Positions 1 through 12,499 are shown, counted from the stretch's first letter. The stretch is DNA of 64,000 nucleotides from Metallyticus violacea (GCA_030762175.1 CM060834.1:28712501-28776500), one strand, 5' to 3'. Numbers and translations: made by a program. Notes: generated from the letters alone by a model not told the origin.

Positions 1-2400
1 GCACGACTGACTTCTCGCTCAGCCAATACTACATGCACATTTATAGAATGTGTGCTATAAACTTTTCTGAAATCTTTAGCTTTAGGTTTTTTGTGTTCAC
101 GTGCTTCGAAATTGTTGATTTTCACAATTATGCAACGTATCGAAATTAAAACAAGAAAAAGATTGAGGCCTTTCACATAATAATATTAAGACATTCAATT
201 ATCTGATGACCGATGCGGCGGTGGAGGACTGTATAGCTAATAAGTCAACGTTCAAGGCTATTCGAATTACAAGAGTCCTAGCGGGGAGATTTGCCGAACT
301 GCTATATTGGGCTTGAATCTCACGCCACTCAATATCGCCTGAACATCAAAAGAAAACAGTACGTGTCTAATCCTCAGTCTTCTAAGAATAATGAATGCCA
401 AATACTTGGCCTAATGACCCTATACCATTTCGAATGGGGGAATTTGAAGAGAAATCCCCCAGGTCATCGAATTCTAAGGAGTAATGTCATTCATATATTA
501 ACAGGTATTAACCACTTTGATCTAACTAAAGGATGACATCCGTCAAGTCTCAAAGAGACTTGAGCAATGGGTAATTTCATAAGCAGATGCAAACATTGTG
601 TAAAAAATGAACACAGCAGTTCAACATAAATTGCTTGACATAAATTGAGAACTTAAATTTAAAAGGACATTAGAAAGTATTAGCTTCACTCTAATGTCGT
701 TACTACCGACTTTGTTTTGCCACACTTCGCCGGCCCAGTGTACGGTGTACTTCGATAGATTGTGAGCTATGCCTTATCGGTTGATGCCGTATCGGTCATC
801 AAATAATTGGATGATCCAACAAATCTCTCAACCCACTTGATATTACTGAGTGATCAAATTTATTTGGACTTTACCGCGAGTTTGCATACCTTGAAGGGTA
901 TTGGCTTCGATAGTGGCACAGTCTTACTCTTTCTCTCTCTACCTATTCCGATGCGCACTTCCACCTTCCACAGTGATTTCTCAGTACTTGTTTGACTAGA
1001 TCAACTCCGTAATAGCGACGTCATCCAGTATTTTTTTTCATTGCTAATTTGTAAGGCTCACTGATGTCCGATTTCATATGACCTGGCATATATCCCACAT
1101 TTCACAAACGGCGTATTTTGTATTTTGGGCGTACTGGAGTAGCAACATGAGAATAAATCTTGCTGAAGTAAACGTGAGGTAATTATGCCCTATAAAATAC
1201 CATCGGGCACATTTTAATTTCCACAGCATTACTTTACTTCCACTTGTGGTTACGTAAGAAATAAATTTGAGAAAACATTCATCCCGAAAGGAATTTTTTT
1301 TACGAAAACAACGCATATTTTTTATCAGTGATGGCATATTCCACACAAACCATGTGCTTGGCTAACATTTGCAAACAGTATCAGGCAGGAAAATCACGGA
1401 GATTCCTCTTACCGTACCGATGTTCTTGCTTCTAAGCTACCGTGCCCTTTCCAGCATTAAATCTTATAAATAATTGCCCAGGACACCTCTTGTGCGAATA
1501 ACACTTTTAATACAAATTTATTCTAATAACATGATTAACTATGAAGAATGGCACCATAATTACAATAAGGTTTCCTATTCCTGTTTTCGCGGGAGGGAAA
1601 TTAATAAATTTTACATTCGATATCTAAAACCTAATGTTTAAAAGATAATGATGTTTTCTAACTTAAAACTATATAAAATTATAACGATATTTGGCTCATG
1701 TCTCTTGTGCAGGAAGTTATGAAAATGTGATTATTATATATCTATAATTTATGTGTGGCTATTACTGTCTATAACTCTAAATTTTTGGTGTTCTTTACTT
1801 TTAAATGAATATATCGTCAAAACTTTTACTGTAATAATGAAATTACAATAGTACAATGTTTTCCTAACTTTTTCGACTCCCAAACCCCCTTAATGTAGAC
1901 CTGAGCTGAATGAAACCACGTATTAATACACAAAATGTTTAACAACAGTCAATTAGTTGCTATAGTTATTGTAAATAGGCCTACCTTAGGATTCCCCTTC
2001 TAAAATTACACAATAAAGCTTAAACTATTGATACCACATAAATTCAAATAATTATTATATAGTGCATTCAATGATCCTTTCCCCAGCGTGACGGGGTTTT
2101 TACTATAAGCGAGCCTCGTACTCGTTTGCAGCCCCATGGAGGTGGTAGCAAGCCTGCTTGCTTATTTGTTGACCTTCCTGACTGTCGCAGTCATAACGCA
2201 GCTGTTCCCGGGTGTGTGTTGCGTTGTTCGTTTCTCAGTTCGACAGTATACATAAGGGGGTTTATGTTTCGTGTGTTTACAATGCACAGCGTGTCTTTAT
2301 GTACATTTCATACGTGTAACTCGTGTTGAAAAAATTATTTTGAACATACAGTTGATTTTGTTACTTATGTGAATACCGTACTAATCCTTTTTTTTTTTTT
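1..2400. other. Unassigned AT-rich sequence
   Basis: No convincing coding or repeat feature was recognised. The open reading frames here (for example the 81-codon one at 291-536 and the 90-codon one on the minus strand at 1074-1346) show no family motif, and their length is within chance. The stretch 2080-2330 is more GC-rich than its surroundings (a segment opening with CCCCAGCGTGACGGGG) and could be a fragment of a dispersed repeat or the decayed upstream part of the transposase relic that follows, but I could not align it to anything. Confidence 0.5.
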
Positions 2401-2424
2401 CCAGAGAATTCACTGATAAGGCGC

Positions 2425-2692
2425 AGGATTGTGCATTTTTTTCAACAGGATTCTGTTATACTGCTCACACTGCAAATAATTCCTTGAGAGCAATTCACAA
2501 TGTGTTTCGACAATACAAGAATTATTAGTAGGGATTTGTCCTCCTCGGTCTCCCAATTTAACAGACTGCGATTATTAAAAAGCGAACCCGTACACCTCGC
2601 AAGAGCTCAAAGATAATATTCATCAGGAAATTGTCCGGGTTTTTCAAAATGAACTAAAACGAGTGATGAATAATTTCCTAAAGAGAATGCAA
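2425..2692 (+). pseudogene. IS630/mariner-type transposase, C-terminal relic
   Basis: This is the 3' part of a DDE/D transposase that would cut and rejoin transposon ends. Pieced over at least two frames one reads QQDS (aspartate codon 2449-2451), then AHTANNSLRAIHNVF, then PPRSPNLTDCDYY (third acidic residue at 2570-2572), then NPYTSQELKDNIHQEI. These match the second and third catalytic blocks of insect IS630-like transposases, with roughly 39 residues between the two aspartates. The SPD triplet is changed to SPN, and the reading frame changes after QQD and again after CDYY. The relic runs into a run of about two dozen A at 2691. No N-terminal domain or terminal inverted repeat was found. 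Confidence 0.72.
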
Positions 2693-2714
2693 AAAAAAAA
2701 AAAAAAAAAAAAAA
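2691..2714 (+). repeat. Poly-A run
   Basis: An uninterrupted run of about 24 A directly follows the transposase relic. It may be a simple microsatellite or the tail of an unrecognised retroposed sequence; no target-site duplication was identified around it. Confidence 0.8.
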
Positions 2715-3167
2715 GTGTGGAGAATGAAAGCGGGTAGTTTCTACACTTCATTTGATAATTTGGAAAATAACGAGACACTTAAATTGGTTTGTGTTTTATA
2801 GTTTGCTTTATTATTCTATCCTCCCGCTAATCACCGAGACAGGGTTGGCCGCCACAACGGGTAACGAGCGGCGCTGTCCCATATGCAAAACACTCCGGGG
2901 AAAACAAAACTGAATGCATGGTACTTCTATTTCACATTTAAAATATTAAAATAGGTAAGTAAACAATACAACAATATATTTCTATATCTGTCAAATTACA
3001 TCTCAAATCATGATTTAATCTAAACCGTTAATTGAGAATTATTTTTTGATATTATTTTGTGTAGTGACATAAATCCATGCGGGCTTAAGTTACATGGTGA
3101 ACACAGTAATTTCAATATTTGAATTTCTCTCTTCACCTTTAACTTTTCATTATGCATATACAGCGTC

Positions 3168-3480
3168 CCCAGAGTTCCGAAAACGTGCCGAACATAGGAA
3201 CCCACCTTAAAGTTGCGGAGATATTCATCAAAGTAAGTCAGAAAATTTGTTTTTTGAACCCCCTCGGAGACTAACATAAATTTCGAAACTGCACTACGCT
3301 TAGGAATATGGCTCGATTGTTGCACTAAAAATATACCAGTTATAACCTAAGCAATGCTCTAAGTATAAATACACATAGAAAGGAAAATTCGCCATTAAGA
3401 TTTTTGAGTTGCAAAAATTGCCAAAATTCATGTCTCCCTAAATAAAAGTAATATAATGTAGAAGAAGGCGATGTGCCCCT

Positions 3481-3514
<34 letters not shown>

Positions 3515-4366
3515 CACATATATATAGCTCGTCTCAAGCAAGTAGATAATGAGCCGGACTTTGGAATCTGTCTGAAAATTGCGGAAATACGATATTATCA
3601 AAAGTAAGTCCAAAAATTGATCTTTTTGGGGTTCTCATTTCAATACTGCACCAAGACTACTAATAAGGCTAAATTGCCATAAAATTACACTGTGAATATA
3701 ACTAGAGGCCCACTAAGAAGAAATGGAAATTCGACACATAGATTTTTTACCTCCCAAAATTGGCAAGGCTTAAATATTATTTTGAAATTTCAACCCTTCA
3801 TAAAATACACAGCTATGTTAAGTAAAAATGGCGATATCTTCTGCTAATAGAACCCGTTTCTAGCATTGGAAAATGTGCCCAACATGAGAATCTGCCTTAA
3901 AGTTGCGGATATATTCAGCAAAGTAAATCAGAGTAGCTTTTTGGGGGCTCTCGGGAGAATGCTTTCATTTCAAAGGTGCACCAAGCCTACTATATGCCTC
4001 GATTACTCTAAAAATTATACTGTGAATATAACTAGAGGCGCTCTAAAGAAAAATGGAAATTAAACACCAGAATTCGACATTGAGATTTTTAACCTACCAA
4101 AAAATTCCAAAGCTAGACCGGCAATTTTGAAATTTCAGGCTTCCCTAAAATACAGTAATGTAAATTAAAAAAATTCAATGTGTCCAGAATATTAAGCACT
4201 TTCCCACCATTCCGGAAATGTGCAGAGCACTGGAATCTGCCTTAAAATTGCGGAAACTTTCAACAAAGTATATCCAAAAATTGAACTTATTGGGACTTTC
4301 CGGAGAACTACACCACATCTACATATATGAATAGTGCCCTAAATTTATACTGCGAATACAACTAGC
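3168..4366. repeat. Tandem repeat of about 340 bp, 3-4 diverged units
   Basis: Four blocks share the same order of landmarks: an anchor such as TTGCGGAGATATTC at about 3214, 3579, 3903 and 4248 (spacings of about 365, 324 and 345), followed by AAAGTAAGTC-like sequence, a GGACTTTC/GGGCTCTC segment, a GCACCAAG-like segment, and then ATACTGTGAATATAACTAG. Units are well diverged, so the array is old. The longest unit contains a (TA)n microsatellite. The open reading frames inside (3020-3325, 3866-4063) are accidental. The last unit is truncated where a tRNA-like sequence begins. Confidence 0.75.
3480..3527. repeat. (TA)n microsatellite with CACACA interruption
   Basis: About 13 TA dinucleotides, a short GTACACACACA interruption, then TATATATA. 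It lies inside the first unit of the 340-bp tandem repeat and accounts for most of that unit's extra length. Confidence 0.9.
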
Positions 4367-4690
4367 TATGCTTCTAGGCGTGGGCTGGAGTTCGATTCCC
4401 AATTGGATCATTTTGTTGACATATATATATATATTCCCAGGGGAGTTTTCCTTCAGATCTTAAGATGTACGGCTGGGAAACTTAGGGCGCAAAGCTCCTT
4501 GAACTCATTAAGTGGAATTATCATCTATCATTTCCCTGGCAGTTACACTTGGGATAATGCACCTCATTTTTTAGGCATCTCAACCTCTGAAATCGGCTAC
4601 ACTTTCCCCAAGCTGGGAGCATCCTACAAGCCCGAAAGGACAATGATGGCATTGCAAATAATATAATAAATAAAAGTGCTCTCCCTAATT
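4366..4690 (+). mobile_element. Possible tRNA-derived SINE relic
   Basis: A B-box-like GGAGTTCGATTCCC is followed by about 280 bp of sequence less AT-rich than its surroundings, ending in an AATAATATAATAAATAAAA tail. That arrangement, tRNA-like head then body then A/T-rich tail, is the SINE layout. The A box is poorly preserved (GGCGTGGGCTGGAG), no target duplication was seen, and no second copy was found in this window, so the call is tentative. An 87-codon open frame (4403-4666) is fortuitous. Confidence 0.35.
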
Positions 4691-4699
4691 GGATAAGCA

Positions 4700-5580
4700 C
4701 GATAAATTTTTTGGTAAAAAAATAAGGAAAAGGAAAAGAAAGGGAAAAAATTGGTTGGTACAATTACATTTTTCTTACTTACGTTTATCTAATGTATAAA
4801 AATGAAAACGTCAAACGTAAATAAAACTCCTTTAATGTTTTTTAAAGTTTCTTTCGTGTTTTATTCTGTGGGCAGAAACCAGCTTGGGTATTGGTTGAGT
4901 ACTGGGTGGGAGGATTAGAGGACCAGAGCGTGTGTCGAACATATGGCAGCTTTCCTCCATTCAGCTGAATATAAATTCATGAAATAGGGCCAATATTGAC
5001 ATAACTTATCACAGCAGCGCGTGTTGTATTTGTGTCCACAGAGCAGAGAATATAATGCGGACATTCAGGGTGCCAGGTCAGATGTTACTATGCATTTTTA
5101 TTCCGCTTTTGTTAAGTGAAACAACATTAAAAATGGCAGCTGCCATATCCGTGCTAGTTAGACGATAAGAGAAGGTTCACATATACGACACACGCGCGTC
5201 ATTAGCACCTAAACAAAAGAACAGAGCTTTGCACAGTTATAGGTTCCATGTAACATAGTTACCTTCCAACGCGCTTCGAGTTTAAAATTGCAAACAGCTG
5301 CCTTGTTATTTCTTCTTTCTGCTATACTGTGATGTGCACCAGCTGCATCTAACAATTTGATAAAACGTATTTAATGAGAAATCAATTAAATTATTGCCTG
5401 AAATTAAATCCGCAAATTTAGTCTACCGATAATGTCCTTTTTAACAATAATATTAAGAACGATAATTTGCAAATTTAAAATAAAAAATACAGTTTGAAGT
5501 TGATAGTAAAAAAAGAAGTGAAAACAATTTTATTTCCGTAAAGCACATTCTAATATTTTTTTCATCCCTTAGCAAAACTA
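4700..5580. other. Unassigned sequence
   Basis: Nothing was recognised. The part from about 4860 to 5230 is less AT-rich and may be a repeat fragment; the rest is AT-rich filler up to the transposase relic on the minus strand. Confidence 0.5.
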
Positions 5581-5589
5581 CATTTTGTC

Positions 5590-6612
5590 GGCTCTATACA
5601 AAGTTCACTGACGCAGATGATAACCTCACCATGCGATGAAAAATATAGAAAATGTTGAAAATATCCTCTGCCCTGAATAAATCGTAACTAAACACATCGT
5701 TCCATGTTACTGGCCGCTTGTTGCAGGACTGTGTTGTAATACCATTAATCTCCTGTGTAATGTTGCGCTTTAGGTATCCAATGTCTGGAGGCGTGTGGCA
5801 TAAACTCTTGTCTTTTAAAAAACCGCAAAGGAAGAAGTTTGGTGTTGTCAAAGCAGGAGATCTCGGTGGTCACAGGTTCTGGAGATTATCCGGTCCTCAA
5901 AGAAACTTTCAATTAGCGCCATGGATGAGTTTGATGTATGGCATGTAGCGCCATCTTGTTGAAAATATCCATGACCCAGCTCTACATCGTCCAGTTGCTT
6001 AACAAACTCCTTGAAAAGCTGGAGGTGCTCTGCATTGTCCACGTTCTCACTATTCTCTCTGCGGATATTACGCAGTAAATCCCGACTTAAACTGGGTGCT
6101 TCATAAACAGATGGCCCAATCGCGCGAGCTCTGAGAGTTCACATATCCGTATAAATAAAATCATGCTTCACTGTGAACCATTTGATGGACAATTTGCCAA
6201 GATTTAGCAAAATGAACGCAACGGCAAAGCTTCACTTTTTCAACCTTACCTGGTTCCTGCAACTGAGAGACAACTGTAACCCTCTATGGTTTTAGGTGAA
6301 CACTTTTCGCAGCTCTCTTAAGGTGTACCTGGTCTCCTTCGACAAACGTCTTAATGACATACAGAGTGACCGCTCCGTCACAGTGTAAATAAACAATGTC
6401 TGCCTGTTTCACTCACCCGAGATCCAGTCGTTTCCAATTTGTTTACCTGTGCTAGTATTGTACTTTTTTTCGGGGGGAATTCTCTCTGGTATGCCCTTCG
6501 AGTATCTGCAATTGAATTCGTAATCCAGTGTTGCTCCACAAGAGCCATTAACATAATGTGTACTGCACTTTCACAGCGACTAGAATAATAAATGTAAAGA
6601 ATTGCCAAACAT
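5590..6612 (-). pseudogene. IS630-like transposase (DUF4817 plus DDE type), near full length, decayed
   Basis: Read on the minus strand, the order is that of a whole transposase. An N-terminal helix-turn-helix segment (6378-6608) holds SIADTRRAYQREFPPKKST. The middle has YGYVNSQSSRDWA. The catalytic core (5848-6042) has YFQQDGATCHTSNSSMALI, continuing after a one-base frame change with PPRSP and TTPNFFLCGFLKD. The second catalytic aspartate (QQD) is present. The third, expected in a PPDFF-like motif, reads Asn (TPNFF), and the first is lost in a stretch with stops. Several frameshifts and stops show it is dead. Terminal inverted repeats were not identified. Sequence type and order are as in insect elements whose N-terminal domain Pfam calls DUF4817. 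Confidence 0.82.
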
Positions 6613-6649
6613 AAAGGTCAACAGTAAGGAATAAAAAATAGACATCTGT

Positions 6650-8080
6650 ACATCTAGTGACAGGGTATCGAAATTCCCAAATATCCCCTTAATTTGATGT
6701 TAAAATCAGAACAATGGGTGAATTTACAACCGAATAAATAAAGAAAGAAATGTGTGGTTATATATAAACTACTCTATTATGAAAAATAGAACTAACGATG
6801 GAAATATTTAAAATTAAATCTAAATTTATTTTGATTAACGAGATTATAAAATAATTTGAGCTGTTTGCAATACACTCAATGCGATAAACCTCGTTTAGTT
6901 TAAAGACAGTAATATGTACTGGTTGAGTTACTAGCGTAAATAGTAAATAAAAACATAAATGACCTTATATGCTTTCAATTTTAAATTAACTCACTTTTGG
7001 AGGATGAACTGATGTGCTTATGAATGACAATATTCTCAAAAAGTGCCAGAAATATATAGATATAGCGGACAACATTTATAATATTTCCTGTCATAAAGCA
7101 CTTTATTTACTTGATTATTTTCATTGTAGATGTAATAGTAATTATGAGAAGTAGAATTAATAGCACGGATATTATAGCCGCTTCGCTTGCAGTTATCTGG
7201 CTGTCGATACGCCAGCCAGATAAAAGTAATAGGCTATTATTTAAAACTAAGGAAAAACATTCGAATCTGTGCTTCTACTTATTAAGGCTTGTTCAGACAA
7301 CAGCCCAACCAACGGCCGTGACTTTTACCTGAAGGAAAATTCTGTGTGCCAGCTATCTGATAACAGAGAATTCTTTTTTCGACGATGTGTAAATTTTGGC
7401 GAGCAAAGCACAGTTCTTATCAGCGAAGCTAAACAACAGGGAACATATATACATAGCAGAGTTTGGAGTTACCCGCCCAAAGACGCCGTTTACAAGAACT
7501 GTTGATGTTAGGCAATTGGCACCACCTTCTGCAAACAGCGGGCAACATGCTGTTTATTTCACTAAGTGCAGGATCATGCACCGATCACACTAGCGGATGA
7601 AAAGTTGCATCACTTTTTGCACACTGAACTATGATTAAAATACGAAAAATGTTACTAAAATATCGAACGCGGTGCTACTTGCGACCTTCACCCATCGCGT
7701 GCTGGTTATTGATTACAGTGCGTCACCCCCAACATTCCTGGAAGTACAGCTGATAGAATCGTCATGTATTCCAATTGCATTCCCACCTCTCTTTCATAGT
7801 CAGTTCATTTGTTCCAATATTCAGGTGGAACAACGCAGTTTTCTAGCTACTCGATTAAAAATTTGACGTTATTTTTTTAAAATTAATTTTAGTACTTTTT
7901 TTCTTTTATTCAAATTATCTCTGAAAATTTTCTTAAACTGCCATGTCCACTATGACCTGTTTTAACTCTGAATATTCCTACTTTAAACAAGCACCAATTT
8001 TTCGCAATAAACCATTAATTTTATGAAATAAAAATGTTTATAGAAAGAAAAAAAACCGTCAGCCTACATATGACGTTCAT
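6650..8080. other. Unassigned AT-rich sequence with one perfect hairpin
   Basis: No gene was recognised. Short overlapping open frames at 7111-7593 have no recognisable motif. A perfect 11-bp inverted repeat, TTATCTGGCTG at 7193-7203 and its complement at 7213-7223, could form a hairpin with a 9-base loop. The part from about 7280 to 7600 is less AT-rich. Confidence 0.5.
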
Positions 8081-8104
8081 TACATTAGCCAAAATGTCTA
8101 TCAA

Positions 8105-8290
8105 GTAGGAACTGTGTCAACTTAGCGAATTCCTCACCTAGAAGAGTAACTAAAAAGAATATAAAACCCAAAATATAGCCTTAATGATTAACAATATGAA
8201 ATAAGTTATAACATTACTGTGTGGTATTAGAACAAAATTAGAAATCTTATAAAGCTATAAGTATCACAAAAGAGAAATCGCGTTTTTAGA

Positions 8291-8323
<33 letters not shown>

Positions 8324-9765
8324 GAGATTAAAGCACAAAAATTAATGATATAATATATGACCACTGATAGACAAAGCCATACCTTGTGGGTTATTTATAA
8401 ATGTAACCATATTATAAACTCAGCCCTTGATATCATTTTTACATGCACTAAAACTGAGAGAAATAACAGAAAGTTTCGAGTTACATTAGCAAATATACTC
8501 AATCAACAATAAACAATCGAAAGTTCCTCGATTTTCATTGGTTTAGAAATTTAATTGACATTTTATTATAATAAAAACATGAACGCAAACGTTTTCTGAA
8601 GGTTATTACAGAACGCTCTTACATACAGATGGAATTATGAAACATATTTCACATTTACTATCTTCACGACAATGCTTTTGTCAAATATAAAACGTATGCA
8701 TCGTTATAAATACAGTTTATATGCTGAATCAATCTGTATTTTAAAATAATAGAGAGATAATTAAAACAAAATGTTTTTAAATTTCGGTTTTCATGTATAC
8801 CTTTACTACTAATGGTCCAATTTCCCTAATTTTCAAAAACTAATTTTTATTTTTTTATTTAAATGGTATATACCGAATTTTGGGTTTTAGATAAACCACC
8901 TCTTTTAAAATGGCTCGATTTTCCTGATTTTCAGAAACTATTTTTCTTATTTCATTTAATTTATGTATACGGGAGTTTCGTTGCGAAAAAATGAAATGTT
9001 AGTACCGCTAGAACAATTTTTAAATTTTGGGTTTCAGGTAAACCCCCTTCCTAATAATCTGAGGTCATGGTTTTCAGACTCTATTTTTTTTAAATGGTAT
9101 ATGTAGAGTTTTCTTGTGAAGAAACAAACATTGGTGCTGCTAGAGCGATTTTTAAATTTTGGTTCCAGATACCTCCTCCACTCATAATGGACAGATTTCC
9201 CCGATTTCAGAAAATTGTTTTCTTATTTTATTTAAATGATATATGGAGTTTCGTTTCGAAAAAAATGATATAACTGCCACTAGAGCGATTTTTAAATTTT
9301 GGGATTTAGGTAAACCCCTCTTTTAATAGTCCGATTTCGCCGATTTTAAGAAACTATTTTTCTTATTTTATTTCAATGGCATATACCGAGTTTCTTTTGA
9401 AAAAAAAAAATTAAAAATTGCAGCCGGTAGGGTGATTTTTAAATTTTGCTTTAGCCCCCACTTGTTTTTCAGGTATATCCCCCCTTCCTAAGGACCCGAT
9501 TGCCTGATTTTCGGAAACTGCTTTTATCAATTCATTTTAAAGAAAAGTGCAGAGTTTCGTTAAGAGAAAACAAAAATTGCGGACGCTAGAGCCATTGTAA
9601 ACCTTTTTAATTTTGTATTTATTTATTTATTTATTTTGCTTTCGGTTAAACACCATCCCCAATTGTCCAATTTTGCTGGCAAGCGACTTCGACAAATTCG
9701 CCGAATCACAAATGAGAAAAAACAAAAATTGTAACCGATAGAGCATTAACGGACACTTATATTAT
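8105..9765 (+). mobile_element. Composite dispersed repeat, copy 1 (7-unit tandem core)
   Basis: The left flank (8105-8780) includes landmarks shared with the other copies: GCGAATTCCTCACCTAG, a GAAATAAGTTAT segment, a (ATT)n microsatellite at about 8297-8323, GAGATTAAAGCACAAAAAT, and CACGACAATGCTTTTGTC. It is followed by a tandem core (about 8780-9750) of roughly 135-bp units, each containing ATTTTTAAATTTTGGGTTTCAGGTAAACCCC, split here as TTTTTAAATTTTGG then GTTTCAGGTAAACCCC, then a pyrimidine-rich stretch, GATTTTCAGAAACTA, TCTTATTTTATTT and a GAGTTTCGTT segment. About seven units are visible. There is no coding capacity. This looks like a non-autonomous element carrying a satellite-like core; its class is unknown. 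Confidence 0.72.
8297..8323. repeat. (ATT)n microsatellite
   Basis: About nine ATT units inside the left flank of composite-repeat copy 1, at the same place as trinucleotide runs in the other copies. Confidence 0.92.
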
Positions 9766-10190
9766 ATATGGGTAGAACCAGCTCGTACATTTTTTGGCAG
9801 TCAATAAAATTTTCGCAATTATAGCTAATGAAAGTATGTTTCTTTACAATTACAGCTTTGAGTGCAGTCACTAAGAGAATATAGGCGTCATAGCTACAAA
9901 ACATACACACATACACATAAGCGTTACCCTTATAACCCTGAACACTGGTAATAATGAAAGAAAATTGACGGTTTGAAACTTCAGTAAACAGATACTTGTG
10001 CTTCGTCGGCATATTCTCTCTCTTAAACAAATACTTTTTTATTATTAAGAAGCACTGCGACGCATACTATCACGATATCGCTCAGTCAGGAACTGTTTAA
10101 CTATTCAGGTTTGAAATGTCCAGGTGTTACGACAGTCGCATGATCGCGAGGCAGATTAGGCCACCCTACCAGTGATTGTTGATTTGGATT
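9766..10190. other. Unassigned sequence
   Basis: A 94-codon open frame on the minus strand (9746-10030) has no recognisable domain. Otherwise nothing was recognised between the composite repeat and a SINE-A fragment. Confidence 0.45.
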
Positions 10191-10194
10191 ATTT

Positions 10195-10395
10195 CCGGTC
10201 GCTTATTAACATCTCAGGTCATCAGCATCCCATTCAATTCAGAGCCTGAAACGACCAATGAATTTTGCTCAGAGGTCTCCTCCTTTCAGGCTTGAGGATC
10301 TTTATCGTGCTGTAAATGTACGACACGGGACCTACGGCTTCCAAAGGAAACCATACTTTAGGTCTACGAGGTCTTGCCGGAAGGCGAAGGTGTGA
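10195..10395 (-). mobile_element. SINE-A fragment (3' part)
   Basis: The sequence matches the 3' half of the SINE-A copies at 50.4 and 57.3 kb: ACATCTCAGGTCATCAGC, CCCATTCAATTCAG, TTTCAGGCTTGAGG, TGTAAATGTACGACACGGGACC. The tRNA-like head is absent; after about 10390 the similarity stops in unrelated, relatively GC-rich sequence. Orientation is inverted relative to the tRNA promoter. Confidence 0.75.
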
Positions 10396-12490
10396 GTATT
10401 TGCTTTTACCCCGAAAGGAGGTGGTTGGTTTAGACTACAGGTGCCGACTAATGGAAACACCCACCTGGTAAGTGACCAGGAATGTAACTTGGGCGGGGAG
10501 GGTTTTATGCCCAAACTCAAAGACGTCATGACCCTTAGTGGGAAAGTTTTCTCTGTTGTCCTGAATCTGTGTCTCTTGAACCCCCAAAAAGTTTGAAATA
10601 CTATGTCTGCCAGAGGTTACACCCTTTCGTCTATATACAGGCTGTAATTCATGCCGTTTAATCACCTTTGAGCACAACAGAAACATATTGTTAGATCGGA
10701 ATTTTCCCTTATTTAAAATTAAATGTTTTAATGTTATTTCAAGCTAACTGTATTATATTTTAAAGTGTTTCTTCATGTGAATCGATCCGCAATACACATT
10801 ACAAAAAATAAATTAAAAAAAGTGATTTTTTTTCACACAAGCTGACTCAGTGCCGATGCTCTTTTTATCTGAACTATTGTGTCCTACTCTACCACAACGA
10901 ATCTCACCCATCTAAGTCTGTATACCCTGAAGACCCCTAAGGTCCTTACAGGTATTATCTTCGAGTAATTATGACCCATGCTTCAAATTAACCAAACAAG
11001 TATGATTAAAAAAAACTTAACCTCTATTTTTCTAACGAATAGCAACCTAAATTAGAACCGGGAATTATTCGATTCTCTAGAAAAAGGCTTTTGGCCTATC
11101 TCTCCTTACGCCATTCGCATTTGTCTTGCAAGAGAACAAGTTTAGCGGGTCACGAAGTCTAAGAGAAGTTTAATGACGTTTATGTATACGAAAAAGTATC
11201 TTTATAGCAGAGGAGTCGTACGATAAGATTGAGTCGAAAAGCTGGCTCGCCTTATGTACAATTTCTTTAATAATAAATTAGTGGGCGTTTCTGGATGTCG
11301 CAAGAGCGATTAAGGCAACCGTATGGCTCATTAACATGAGGCATGCACAAACTGTGTCAGGAAGATACCTTCCCTGAGTTCCTAAATCTACCTTTGTAAA
11401 CGATCTTCACTTCCGAAGGCATTAACTGTTGTACATGACTACATTAAATGAGAGATTGCTGTGGATGGTGTTTTCAAGCTTCTTTGCAATTATAATAATG
11501 GTCCATAATTATAAACCATAAATTTTATTAAAACTAGGTTAAAACTTTCGTGTATTTACCTAATATTTTATCATAATAGTTATCAAAATATTTTTTCAGT
11601 TATTCTCACAACTATCATGTAATTTTATTTCTATTTTTTCTTAATTTTTCTATTAAAAATCTAGAAAAATCTTTAAAAAACTATTAAAATAAGTATAATA
11701 TATGTCAAAGCAGAATTGTTGGGAAATATTAATTTAAGAAACTAATTTAACTAATTAATAAAATATTTTTAATACTTGATATCTTATAAGAGCATATAAG
11801 CGTCATCAATTGTAAAACTTCACCAAATGTGTACCATTTTGGAGAATGCTTAAAGAATATTATCTGAATAATGTATACCTTGAAATAATCCTGTAATGAT
11901 TTGAATTCCTACGCAGATTCCTAGAAAGAGTCGAAAATTTCATTATAAAGAAATATTAGAGGACATAGGTAAATGAATTAATGCATTATGACAATTTTCA
12001 ACAACGAAACTGCAGCAATTAAAGGCGAGTGCGGGATGGATCTTTCTTTTCCAGAAATTTCCGCTCTACTATTTCATATTATTTCATTCCGTTTATAGCA
12101 TTGCAGGGTCAAAAGTGCAGGTGAGATGGGCTGGTGCGTTGTACGACGTAACGGTGGATTGCGTTTTGGTAACCTTTTTGCAGCGACATCTGGATAAGAA
12201 ATTTTTCCTTCATACCTACCAATTTTATATATACAGTAAGTTCCAAAATTAGACTTACAAACTTTGGGATATAATAGATTATCGTTTTTAAAACACCTTT
12301 GGTTAAGGAATCCAAGATCTCATTTCAGTGTAATAATGTTTGTCTTATTTGAACGATTTTACAATACGATTAGGGTAATTGGGTATGTGAAAATAATGAA
12401 TAATCAGAATGAATAATCAGAAAACAGTATTCATTTGACTCAAGATTACATTATAACAGAAACAAAACGAACAAAATGAAATTGATAAAC
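10396..12490. other. Unassigned sequence
   Basis: 10396-10690 is relatively GC-rich with overlapping minus-strand open frames of 65 and 83 codons and no recognisable motif. 10690-12490 is mostly AT-rich, with a less AT-rich island at about 11040-11420. No transposase, RT or tRNA-like signature was found here. Confidence 0.45.
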
Positions 12491-12499
12491 TACTACTGA

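Noticed and set aside
8780..9750. CRISPR-like repeat array
   Set aside because: Units are contiguous, about 135 bp, diverged, and have no spacers; the sequence is eukaryotic.
11040..11420. Nuclear copy of mitochondrial DNA or an rRNA fragment
   Set aside because: The patch is less AT-rich and has no recognisable mitochondrial codons, rRNA core or tRNA; nothing supports it.
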